From Oscillospiraceae bacterium (GTDB lineage Bacteria; Bacillota; Clostridia; Oscillospirales; Ruminococcaceae), in assembly GCA_022787085.1 (NCBI GenBank), contig JALFVE010000049.1:55037-119036 (forward strand): 64,000 nucleotides of DNA, given 5' to 3'. Position 1 is the stretch's first letter. Every line of letters begins with the position of its first letter. The notes under the pieces were generated by a model that worked only from the letters and a program-made list of their open reading frames with translations, had not been told where the DNA came from and searched no databases. Both the position numbers and the translations under genes were made by a program. Shown piece after piece: positions 9,857 to 18,125 of this stretch.

Positions 9857-10378
9857 ATGGTAAAGCTTTTGGGAACTATTCTTCTGCTTTTCATGTCAGC
9901 ACTCACAGGCTCATTTGCAGCGGAGGGACTGAAAGCGAGAGTCAGGGAATTAAAGCAGCTAAGGCTGTGCCTTGAATCGCTGAGACTTATGATACGCTAC
10001 GAAGCCCTTGAGGTAACGGAGATCGTCCGCAGGCTTTCCGAGGACAGCACATTTTCGGGGCTTGCATTTATTGCCCCTTTGAAAAAATATACAGATGAAG
10101 CCTGTGAAAGCGGAAAAATGACCTTCGGTGAGGCGTGGGACAAGGCATTAAGTGAAAACAGGGGCAGTCTTTCGGAGGAGGATATAGCTCTTGCATCCCG
10201 TGCGGGAAAAATTCTCGGCTCCTGTGACTGCGACGGACAGCTTTCCGCCCTAACGTTATTGTGCGAGGAGGCGGACAGGCTTATCATGGACGCAAAGGAG
10301 CAGTATATGGCAAAGGGAAAGCTTTACCGAGCACTTGGAGCAATAACGGGTGCGGTGATCGCTGTGATAGTGGTATGA
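9857..10378 (+). CDS. spoIIIAB: Stage III sporulation protein AB
   Basis: Position and length in operon; N-terminal TM and LCLESLRLMIRYEALEVTEI motif. Confidence 0.9.
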   Translation: MVKLLGTILLLFMSALTGSFAAEGLKARVRELKQLRLCLESLRLMIRYEALEVTEIVRRLSEDSTFSGLAFIAPLKKYTDEACESGKMTFGEAWDKALSENRGSLSEEDIALASRAGKILGSCDCDGQLSALTLLCEEADRLIMDAKEQYMAKGKLYRALGAITGAVIAVIVV

Positions 10379-10403
10379 TGTTGATGAAAGGAACGGTAAA
10401 AAC

Positions 10404-10598
10404 ATGGATATCGAGCTTATTTTCAAGGTGGCGGGAGTGGGGATAATTGTATCGGTGCTGAATATCCTGCTCAAAAAAGCTGAGCGGGACGAGCAGGCGC
10501 TGATGACAACGCTTGCGGGGCTTGTGGTGGTGCTAATGCTGATGATCGACGAGATCGGAACGCTGTTCGAGACCGTCCGTGAGACCTTCGGAATATAG
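10404..10598 (+). CDS. spoIIIAC: Stage III sporulation protein AC
   Basis: 64 aa, MDIELIFKVAGVGIIVSVLNILLKKAERDEQA; two TM segments. Confidence 0.93.
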   Translation: MDIELIFKVAGVGIIVSVLNILLKKAERDEQALMTTLAGLVVVLMLMIDEIGTLFETVRETFGI

Positions 10599-10600
10599 CC

Positions 10601-10996
10601 ATGACAGGGGATAAGCTTGTAATAATTGCGGGAGTGTGCATATTTGCGGCAGCCATGTGCCGGATATTTGACAGCGGCTCAAGGGAATACGGGGTGCTTA
10701 TCAAAACGGTGACAGCCGCAGGGATAGCCGCAGCCGTTATCGCAGGGCTTCTGCCCGCAGTGGAAAAGATTGAGGAGCTGTATGAAAAAATTCCCGCAGG
10801 AAACGTGTATCTGACAATACTTCTCAAGGGACTCGGAATATGCTATCTCACACAGCTTGCTTCCGATATATGCAAAGACAGCGGAGAGGGTGCGCTGGCA
10901 GTTCATGCGGAAATGGCGGGAAAGACAGCGCTGTTGATAATCGCCATTCCCTTGTTTGAAAAGACGGCTCAGCTTGCGCTGGAGCTTATTTATTAA
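10601..10996 (+). CDS. spoIIIAD: Stage III sporulation protein AD
   Basis: Integral membrane protein, operon position, LLKGLGICYLTQLASDICKDSGEGALA motif. Confidence 0.93.
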   Translation: MTGDKLVIIAGVCIFAAAMCRIFDSGSREYGVLIKTVTAAGIAAAVIAGLLPAVEKIEELYEKIPAGNVYLTILLKGLGICYLTQLASDICKDSGEGALAVHAEMAGKTALLIIAIPLFEKTAQLALELIY

Positions 10997-11007
10997 AGGA
11001 AAATGAA

Positions 11008-12159
11008 ATGAAAAAAATTATAAAAGCGATCCGTGTGCTTATTGCAGCCATGATCCTGATATGCGCCGTATCGGGCAATGTATCCGCCGAGGAACCTCTG
11101 CTTGGCGAGCTTGCGGAGGAATACGGCATCAGCGGACTGTCCGACGGTCTATCCTATGATGCGGGAAGCTTTCTTGAAGAAAACGGCATTTCCCCCGACG
11201 ACCCAGACAGCATCACAAAAATAACCCCCAAAACCGTCCTGTCCTATCTGTATGAAAAGCTTTGCCACACCGCAGCCGCTCCCATAAGGCTTTTCGGAAT
11301 GATACTTGCTGCCGTCATGCTCGGAGCAGCTGCGGGAGCGGCGGCAGATTCTATGGGAAAAAGCGGAAGTACGGAGCTGTACAGGACAATAACAGTGCTT
11401 TCCGCCGTGATCATAACCGTTCCGTCCATAGGCTCATGCCTTGAAAATGCCGCAGAAACCCTGACAAGCGGAAGCGAGTTTATGCTGTGCTATGTTCCCG
11501 TATTTGCGGGAGTGGCAGCATCGGCGGGAAATGCCGCCTCGGCGCTCAGCTATAACGCAGTGGTCCTGATAATCGCAGAGGCAGCGGCAAGGATAGCTTC
11601 GGACGTATTTATGCCCGTTTTGTCCCTGTGCATGGCTATGAATATAATAGATGCAGTTAATCCCTCTTTCAGTCTGTCCTCGGTAACGGGGCTTATGAAG
11701 AAGTTGACGGCATTGCTTCTGGGCTTTGGAATGACCATATTTACGGGGCTTTTGTCTATCCAGTCCATAGTGGGCGCATCTGCGGACACGCTGGGAGTAA
11801 AGGCAGCTAAATTTATGGTATCAAACTTCGTCCCCGTGGTGGGAAGCGCAGTGGCGGACGCATATTCAACCATGCGCTCGGGGCTGGGACTGCTCAGGGG
11901 AGCGGCAGGCGCCTTCGGGATAATCGCACTCTGCATAACTCTTCTGCCGCCCATTCTTGAAACGGCGTGCCTCTATCTTGCAATGACTGCGGGGGAGGCA
12001 GCAGCGGAGATGTTCGGTATAAAGGAGCTGGGAGCATTTTTCAGGGGAGCGGCATCGGTGCTGTCTCTGGGGCTTGCGGTGCTTGCCTGCTTCGGGGTTA
12101 TGTTTGTAATATCCACTGTCATACTGATGGCAGCGGGGCTTGGAACAGTAAATGCATAG
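11008..12159 (+). CDS. spoIIIAE: Stage III sporulation protein AE
   Basis: Large polytopic membrane protein with signal peptide, operon position, NFVPVVGSAVADAYSTM motif. Confidence 0.93.
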   Translation: MKKIIKAIRVLIAAMILICAVSGNVSAEEPLLGELAEEYGISGLSDGLSYDAGSFLEENGISPDDPDSITKITPKTVLSYLYEKLCHTAAAPIRLFGMILAAVMLGAAAGAAADSMGKSGSTELYRTITVLSAVIITVPSIGSCLENAAETLTSGSEFMLCYVPVFAGVAASAGNAASALSYNAVVLIIAEAAARIASDVFMPVLSLCMAMNIIDAVNPSFSLSSVTGLMKKLTALLLGFGMTIFTGLLSIQSIVGASADTLGVKAAKFMVSNFVPVVGSAVADAYSTMRSGLGLLRGAAGAFGIIALCITLLPPILETACLYLAMTAGEAAAEMFGIKELGAFFRGAASVLSLGLAVLACFGVMFVISTVILMAAGLGTVNA

Positions 12160-12172
12160 GAGAGTAATAAAT

Positions 12173-12658
12173 ATGGATATGCTTTGTTCGGCGGCGGCAT
12201 CCGCCTGTGTGCTTGGGATAATATTCTCGGTGATAAACGGAATGACCCCCTCGGAAAAGCTTTCAAGGCAGATGAATATCATCTTTTCGCTAATTATGAT
12301 AGCCGTTGTTATTGCGCCTTTTGCAAAGAAGGAGCTGAGCTTTGATTTTGAAAATATCAGCGAGCAGGCTCCCGAGGATATGTCATACATATTCGATAAT
12401 CATCTTGAGGATATGATAAGTACAAATATCAGCGATAATCTTGGAAAGGCTCTTGCGGACCAGGGTATATTTCCCGTAAAAATTTCCGTAGATATAAATA
12501 ATTCCGACGAGGACAGCATATCTATTATCAAAGCAGAAATAATTCTGCGGGACAGCTCCCAATCCGAAAAAGCCGCAGAAACGGCGGCGCAGGAGCTTGG
12601 GATCGAAAAATCCCTGGTAACAGTAAAAACAGAGGAGAATGACAATGCAGCTAATTAA
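12173..12658 (+). CDS. spoIIIAF: Stage III sporulation protein AF
   Basis: Two N-terminal TMs and soluble domain; operon position. Confidence 0.85.
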   Translation: MDMLCSAAASACVLGIIFSVINGMTPSEKLSRQMNIIFSLIMIAVVIAPFAKKELSFDFENISEQAPEDMSYIFDNHLEDMISTNISDNLGKALADQGIFPVKISVDINNSDEDSISIIKAEIILRDSSQSEKAAETAAQELGIEKSLVTVKTEENDNAAN

Positions 12659-13166
12659 CAGGCTTCGGGGAATATACGATAAGCTCACAAAAAGCAAAAA
12701 GGCAATGACAGCCGCAGCCGCACTCGGTATTGCGGGAATGGTCATGATATTACTCAGCGGAGGAAAAGAAGATGAAAAGAAAACGGAAATACCCGTCTGT
12801 TCAGAGGAAGAAAGCGTGTGGACAGACTATTGCTCCGATACAGAGCGGCGGCTGGAGGAGATACTGTCCGCCATAGACGGCGTGGGAGCGGTAGAAGTGA
12901 TGATAACGGTCAGCTCCACAGAGGAGTACATATATGCACAGGCTGAAAACGTAAGCGGCGACAAAATGCAGAACGAATACGTTACAGTCAAAACGGATAA
13001 GGGAGAGGAGGCGCTTGTAAGAAAGGTCAATACCCCCGTAATAACGGGAGTAGCGACAGTATGCGAGGGAGGAAGGTCCGACAGAGTGAAGGAAGAGATC
13101 TACCGAACGGTGACAGCCGTTCTCGGGATACCCTCAAGCAAAGTTTATGTAACCGCAATGGAATAA
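12645..13166 (+). CDS. spoIIIAG: Stage III sporulation protein AG
   Basis: Single TM, DYCSDTERRLEEILSAIDGVGAVEVMITVSSTEE typical of SpoIIIAG ring domain. Confidence 0.92.
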   Translation: MQLINRLRGIYDKLTKSKKAMTAAAALGIAGMVMILLSGGKEDEKKTEIPVCSEEESVWTDYCSDTERRLEEILSAIDGVGAVEVMITVSSTEEYIYAQAENVSGDKMQNEYVTVKTDKGEEALVRKVNTPVITGVATVCEGGRSDRVKEEIYRTVTAVLGIPSSKVYVTAME

Positions 13167-13192
13167 ATTTATTTAAAATGGAGGAATCAATT

Positions 13193-13777
13193 ATGCGCAA
13201 ACCAAATCTTATCATAGGCAAAAAGCAGATAATCCTTGCAGGATTGACCCTTGTTCTGGGAATTGCAGTGTACATGAATTATGTGTTCTCGGAGGTGGGG
13301 GATGAGATCGCCGCAGATGCAGAGGTGAAGCAGGCAGCAGAAAGCACAAGGGTTAATTACGGCGATGCGGCATTTGTCAATGCGGACAGCGGAGAGGAAA
13401 TAAAGGAGGTATCCGCCGATGTGGATTCGTCCGATTATTTTGCTCAGGCAAGGCTTTCGAGAATGACCTCACGGGATGACGCAGTTCAGACCCTTTCTGC
13501 AATTCTTAACGGCGGCGATCTGACCGAGGAGGAAAATGCGGCATATACAATGGAGGCTGTAAATCTTTCGCAGCTTTCCGAAAGCGAAAGCAAGATAGAG
13601 TCTCTCATCAAGGCGCAGGGCTTTGAGGACTGCGTTGTGTATCTTGACGGTGAGACCGCAAGCATTGTTGTTCGCTCTGAGGGGCTTGCAGCAGACGAAG
13701 CAGCACAAATTAAAGATATTCTATTAACAGAGGTGACAATTCCTGCAGAAAATATCAGAATTTTTGAAGTTAAGTAG
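13193..13777 (+). CDS. spoIIIAH: Stage III sporulation protein AH
   Basis: Single TM and YscJ/FliF-like ring domain; start ATG 13193 rather than the ORF-track 13061. Confidence 0.92.
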   Translation: MRKPNLIIGKKQIILAGLTLVLGIAVYMNYVFSEVGDEIAADAEVKQAAESTRVNYGDAAFVNADSGEEIKEVSADVDSSDYFAQARLSRMTSRDDAVQTLSAILNGGDLTEEENAAYTMEAVNLSQLSESESKIESLIKAQGFEDCVVYLDGETASIVVRSEGLAADEAAQIKDILLTEVTIPAENIRIFEVK

Positions 13778-13806
13778 TTGTGTATTTCCCAAAGATGTGA
13801 TATAAT
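13778..13806 (+). promoter_or_regulatory. Candidate sigma-A promoter for nusB
   Basis: TTGTGT (13778-13783), 17 nt, TATAAT (13801-13806). Confidence 0.55.
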
Positions 13807-13852
13807 AGAAATAATGAATATATTAACCGCTTTTGCATACTAAAGCGGAAAG

Positions 13853-13912
13853 TATAAGCCCGCCTGTAGGATACCGAAAAAAATCGTATCCTTACAGGCT
13901 TTAGGGCTTATA
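13853..13912 (+). promoter_or_regulatory. Long hairpin in nusB 5' leader, candidate regulatory RNA structure
   Basis: tataagcccgcctgtaggatac pairs with gtatccttacaggctttagggcttata (short bulges). Confidence 0.6.
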
Positions 13913-13940
13913 TCACATAAGGCGGGAAAGGATATTGAAT

Positions 13941-14390
13941 ATGGGTAAAGCATTAAAGAAAAGCCACATCAGAGAGGCAGCGTTTCTGCTTATTTTTGAA
14001 AAAATGTTCAGGGACGACAGCTGCGATGAGATAATCGAATCTGCAAAGGAAGCGGACGAGTATGATTTTGACGGGGAGGTATGCCGTATTTTCAAGGCTG
14101 TTACCGAAAAGACTGAGGAGCTTGACGGCATTATCTCGGAATACAGCGAAAAGCGGAAGGTCGGCAGAATCGGAAAGGTGAGTCTTGCAATTCTCAGACT
14201 TGCGGTCTATGAATGTATGTTTGAGGAAAGCGTTCCTGTAAATGTCGCTGTCAGCGAGGCTGTGAACCTTGCCGAAAAATATGCCTTTGATACGGATAAG
14301 CAGTTTATCAACGGTATTCTCGGCTCCTTCTCCCGCAGCGGAAAAATTCCTCAGAAAAATATTCCCGAAAAGCCTCAGGGTGATAAGTAA
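13941..14390 (+). CDS. nusB: Transcription antitermination factor NusB
   Basis: REAAFLLIFEKMF, AILRLAVYECMFEESVPVNVAVSEAVNLAEKYAFDTDKQFINGILG. Confidence 0.95.
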   Translation: MGKALKKSHIREAAFLLIFEKMFRDDSCDEIIESAKEADEYDFDGEVCRIFKAVTEKTEELDGIISEYSEKRKVGRIGKVSLAILRLAVYECMFEESVPVNVAVSEAVNLAEKYAFDTDKQFINGILGSFSRSGKIPQKNIPEKPQGDK

Positions 14391-15343
14391 TGCCGCTGTT
14401 TTTAGGGCTTGATACCAGCAATTATACAACCTCCGCAGCGCTTTTTAACAGCGATGACGGTAAAATGATATCATGCAAAAGGCTGCTGACGGTGAAAAGC
14501 GGCGAAGCGGGACTGCGCCAGAGTGATGCTGTTTTTCAGCATACAAAGCAGCTTCCCGAGATCGTTAAGGAGCTTTGTGCCGAGTGCGGCGGAGTATCGG
14601 AAATTTCGGCAGTGGGCGTTTCATTCAGACCAAGGAATACCGAAGGTTCTTATATGCCCTGCTTTCTATGCGGAGAGGGACTTGCGGACAGCTTCAGCGC
14701 ATTGAATAATATTCCTGTGTATAAGACCTCACATCAGATCGGTCATATTCTTGCAGCCTTGTATTCGTCGGACAGGCTCTCCATGATAAATTCGCCCTTT
14801 ATCGCATTTCATGTAAGCGGCGGAACCACCGACTGTCTATATTGTCAGCCAGATGAAGCGGAGCTTATAAAAGCTGCCGAAACGGCAACATCCCTTGATT
14901 TGAAGGCGGGGCAGCTTATTGACCGAACAGGCATAATGCTTGGGCTTGATTTCCCCTGCGGCAAGGCTCTTGAAGCTCTTGCGGAAAAAGCGGACAAGAG
15001 CATTAAGGCAAGAGCAGTCATGAAAAACGGTTCGTGCTGTCTATCGGGCTTTGAAAACAAGGCTCAGTCAATGCTAAGAGAGGGCGAATCCCCGGAAAAT
15101 ACCGCAAAATATATTCTTAATGCCGTATTTTCCACGGTTTATGAGATGACGAAATATGCCCGCAGCGTTTACGGAGAGCTTCCCGTAATTTATGCGGGAG
15201 GGGTCATGTCAAACGGGTATATCAAAGGGCTTATCACAGAAAAAATCCGCAATGTGTATTTTTCGGCACCCGAGTTTTCCTGCGACAATGCCGCAGGAAC
15301 GGCGCTTTATGCATATTATACTTATGAAAGGCAGTTCAAATGA
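14390..15343 (+). CDS. TsaD-like peptidase M22/glycoprotease family paralog
   Basis: LGLDTSNYTTSAALF, HQIGH metal motif, FHVSGGTTDCLY, CDNAAGTALYAYY. Confidence 0.8.
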   Translation: MPLFLGLDTSNYTTSAALFNSDDGKMISCKRLLTVKSGEAGLRQSDAVFQHTKQLPEIVKELCAECGGVSEISAVGVSFRPRNTEGSYMPCFLCGEGLADSFSALNNIPVYKTSHQIGHILAALYSSDRLSMINSPFIAFHVSGGTTDCLYCQPDEAELIKAAETATSLDLKAGQLIDRTGIMLGLDFPCGKALEALAEKADKSIKARAVMKNGSCCLSGFENKAQSMLREGESPENTAKYILNAVFSTVYEMTKYARSVYGELPVIYAGGVMSNGYIKGLITEKIRNVYFSAPEFSCDNAAGTALYAYYTYERQFK

Positions 15344-16527
15344 GCAGTATTCTTACGGTGTCCCAGCTCAACAGATATATGTCCTTTAAGATTAAGGAGG
15401 ACGGGAAGCTCAGAGGGCTTCTTGTCAAGGGAGAGATATCGGGCTTTACTCATCACATGAGAACGGGACATTTTTATTTCACCCTCAAGGACGGAACATC
15501 TGCCATAAAGGCAGTAATGTTCAGCAGCTATGCGGGTTCTCTGAAATTCATGCCGCAAAACGGAATGAACGTTATCGTCATGGGCAGCGTGCAGGTCTTC
15601 GAAAGAGACGGGGTATATCAGCTTTATGCAACCGATATCCAGCCCGACGGTATCGGAGCGCAGTATCTTGCTCTGGAGCAGCTCAAGGAAAGGCTGTCGG
15701 AGGAGGGGATTTTTGACCCGATTTATAAAAAGCCCCTGCCCAAATTTCCCGAAAAAGTGGGTATCGTTACCGCAAAGGGCGGAGCGGCTCTGAAAGATAT
15801 CCTGAATATTCTGAGCAGACGATATCCCGTATGCGAGGCTGTTATTTTCCCCTGCGTGGTTCAGGGAGAATATGCCGTGGATTCTGTCTGTGACGCTCTG
15901 GAATTTGCCGATGAAAGCGGCTGCGATGTTATAATCTGCGGCAGGGGCGGCGGCTCCTATGAGGATCTGTCCGCTTTCAACAGCGAGAAGATAGCAAGAA
16001 CAGTCTTTGCCATGAATACCCCTGTTATTTCAGCAGTGGGTCATGAAACGGATACCACTCTTATTGATTATGCGTCAGATCTCAGAGCTCCTACTCCTTC
16101 TGCGGCGGCAGAGCTGGCAGTTCCCGAATTATCGGCGCTTTATGAAGCTCTTGCGGCATATAAAAATACCCTTGATAACGCTTTGAGCAATGTGATATCG
16201 GGAAAAAGGCAGAGGCTTCTGGAGCTCGGATCGGAGCTTAAAAATTATGCTCCATCTGCGGCTTTGTCGGCACTCCGGGAGCGGGTAATATCGGGTGAAA
16301 AGCGGCTTTCGGAAGCAATAAATATATATTTTGAAAGAAAGCACGGGGAGATCGCTTCGGGAGCGGCGGCTCTCGATTCTCTCAGTCCCCTGAAAATAAT
16401 GTCAAGGGGCTACAGCCTTGTTTATAAAGAAAATACTCTTGTAAAGTCAGCGGAAATGCTTTCCGAGGGCGACAGGATAACCATAAAATTTGCCGACAGC
16501 GAGACCAGCGCTGTTATCGGCGGGTAA
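15340..16527 (+). CDS. xseA: Exodeoxyribonuclease VII large subunit
   Basis: OB-fold LRGLLVKGEISGFTHHMRTGHFYFTLKD; ICGRGGGSYEDLSAFN; VGHETDTTLIDYASDLRAPTPSAAAE. Confidence 0.97.
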   Translation: MSSILTVSQLNRYMSFKIKEDGKLRGLLVKGEISGFTHHMRTGHFYFTLKDGTSAIKAVMFSSYAGSLKFMPQNGMNVIVMGSVQVFERDGVYQLYATDIQPDGIGAQYLALEQLKERLSEEGIFDPIYKKPLPKFPEKVGIVTAKGGAALKDILNILSRRYPVCEAVIFPCVVQGEYAVDSVCDALEFADESGCDVIICGRGGGSYEDLSAFNSEKIARTVFAMNTPVISAVGHETDTTLIDYASDLRAPTPSAAAELAVPELSALYEALAAYKNTLDNALSNVISGKRQRLLELGSELKNYAPSAALSALRERVISGEKRLSEAINIYFERKHGEIASGAAALDSLSPLKIMSRGYSLVYKENTLVKSAEMLSEGDRITIKFADSETSAVIGG

Positions 16528-16542
16528 AGGACGGTCAGAAAA

Positions 16543-16728
16543 ATGAGCTTTGAAAAATCCGTAAAACAGGTGGATGAGATAATTGGAAGGCTTTCCGAGG
16601 GAGATGTTCCCCTCGAGGAGGCAGTGGAGCTGTATAAAACAGGGGCGTCGGAGCTTGCAAAATGCCGTAAGCTTCTTGAGGAAGCCGAGAAGGCCGTTAT
16701 GACGGTCACAAGTGCGGAGGAGCTTTGA
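16543..16728 (+). CDS. xseB: Exodeoxyribonuclease VII small subunit
   Basis: MSFEKSVKQVDEIIGRLSEGDVPLEEAVELYKTGASELAKCRKLLEEAE, adjacent to xseA. Confidence 0.95.
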   Translation: MSFEKSVKQVDEIIGRLSEGDVPLEEAVELYKTGASELAKCRKLLEEAEKAVMTVTSAEEL

Positions 16729-16730
16729 TA

Positions 16731-17609
16731 ATGGTTGAACTTGATCGAAGAGCGGAGCTTATTAACCGCAGGCTTGAGGAGCTTATGAGCGTTTACACCG
16801 AAGAAAATGCCGCTCATCAGCTTATCTGCGCCGAAGCGATGAAATATTCCCTTTCAGCAGGCGGAAAGCGGGTCAGACCGGTTCTTGTGATGGAATTTGC
16901 CCGAATTTGGGGAGATTCCGAGGGTAAGGCAGCCGACAGTGCCTGCGCACTTGAGATGATACACACATTTTCGCTTATCCATGACGATCTCCCTTGCATG
17001 GACGATGACGACCTGCGCAGGGGAAAGCCCTCCTGTCATAAGAAATTCGGCGAGGATATGGCGCTTCTTGCGGGAGACGCATTGGAAAATTATGCCTTTG
17101 ATGTTATCGCTTCGGATGATAAGCTCTCCTTTGAGCAGCGGGTGAAGCTGATAAAATGCCTCTCGGAGGCAGTGGGTGTTATGGGAATGATCGGCGGTCA
17201 GACCGTTGATGTCCGAAATGTGGGCAAGCCCTTTGACGCAGAGCTGCTTCTGAAAATGTATTCCATGAAAACGGGTGCACTGATAAAATGTGCCTGTGTG
17301 ATGGGCTGTATCTGCGCAGAGCGATATGACATGATACCTGCAGCAGAGGAGTATGCCGAAGCTTTGGGACTTGCCTTTCAGATAGTTGACGATATCCTTG
17401 ACATCACAGCGGATGAAAAAAAGCTCGGTAAGCCCGTTCACAGCGATGCAGAGCTGAACAAGGCCACATACCCCGCCGTATTCGGGCTTGAAGCCGCAAA
17501 GCTCAGAGCGGAAGAGCTTACCGAAAAAGCAGTCAGCGTTGCAGAAGGCTTTCCCGACAGCGGATTTTTGTCGGAGCTTACAAAATATCTTCTTAAAAGG
17601 GATTATTAA
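16731..17609 (+). CDS. ispA: Polyprenyl synthetase (farnesyl diphosphate synthase type)
   Basis: GGKRVRPVLV, LIHDDLPCMDDDDLRRGKPS, FQIVDDILD. Confidence 0.93.
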   Translation: MVELDRRAELINRRLEELMSVYTEENAAHQLICAEAMKYSLSAGGKRVRPVLVMEFARIWGDSEGKAADSACALEMIHTFSLIHDDLPCMDDDDLRRGKPSCHKKFGEDMALLAGDALENYAFDVIASDDKLSFEQRVKLIKCLSEAVGVMGMIGGQTVDVRNVGKPFDAELLLKMYSMKTGALIKCACVMGCICAERYDMIPAAEEYAEALGLAFQIVDDILDITADEKKLGKPVHSDAELNKATYPAVFGLEAAKLRAEELTEKAVSVAEGFPDSGFLSELTKYLLKRDY

Positions 17610-17630
17610 TGAAAGAGGCTGTTAAACGAT

Positions 17631-18110
17631 ATGCAGTATTATAATTATATTCTTGTGACCTCAGTTCTCGGATGGTGCATAGCTCAGCTCCTTAAAACGA
17701 TCATCAATCTGATAAAATATAAGAAATTCAGCTTTGAAAGGCTGTTCGGTGCAGGCGGCTGGCCCAGCGCACATTCGGCAATGGTATGCTCGGCTGCTGC
17801 GGGAGTATATCGGATCGAGGGAGTTGAGTCAACTCAGTTTGCGATAATGTGCATAGTGGCGCTTATAACCATGTATGATGCTATGGGAGTCCGCAGGGCT
17901 GCGGGTCAGCACGCAAAGGCGATAAACAGGATAAACCGTATCCTTGAAAGCAAGCCCGCATCCTCGGGCAAGCCACTTGAGGATATTGCTCAGGCTGCCA
18001 ATACAAGCATAGCGGTTATGAAGGAATATCTGGGACATACTCCCTTCGAGGTTGCCAGCGGTGCGCTTCTGGGTATTATTCTTGCTTTTTTAATGCCTGT
18101 GAACTTTTAA
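17631..18110 (+). CDS. Divergent PAP2 family/DUF212 (YuiD-like) membrane protein
   Basis: GGWPSAHSAMVCSAAAGV, YDAMGVRRAAGQHAKAINRI. Confidence 0.87.
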   Translation: MQYYNYILVTSVLGWCIAQLLKTIINLIKYKKFSFERLFGAGGWPSAHSAMVCSAAAGVYRIEGVESTQFAIMCIVALITMYDAMGVRRAAGQHAKAINRINRILESKPASSGKPLEDIAQAANTSIAVMKEYLGHTPFEVASGALLGIILAFLMPVNF

Positions 18111-18125
18111 AAAGGATCGTGAAAA

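Noticed and set aside
11866-12390. 174-aa minus-strand ORF opposite spoIIIAE/AF
   Set aside because: Overlaps two supported sporulation genes; Cys/His/Arg-rich translation typical of antisense GC-rich frames.
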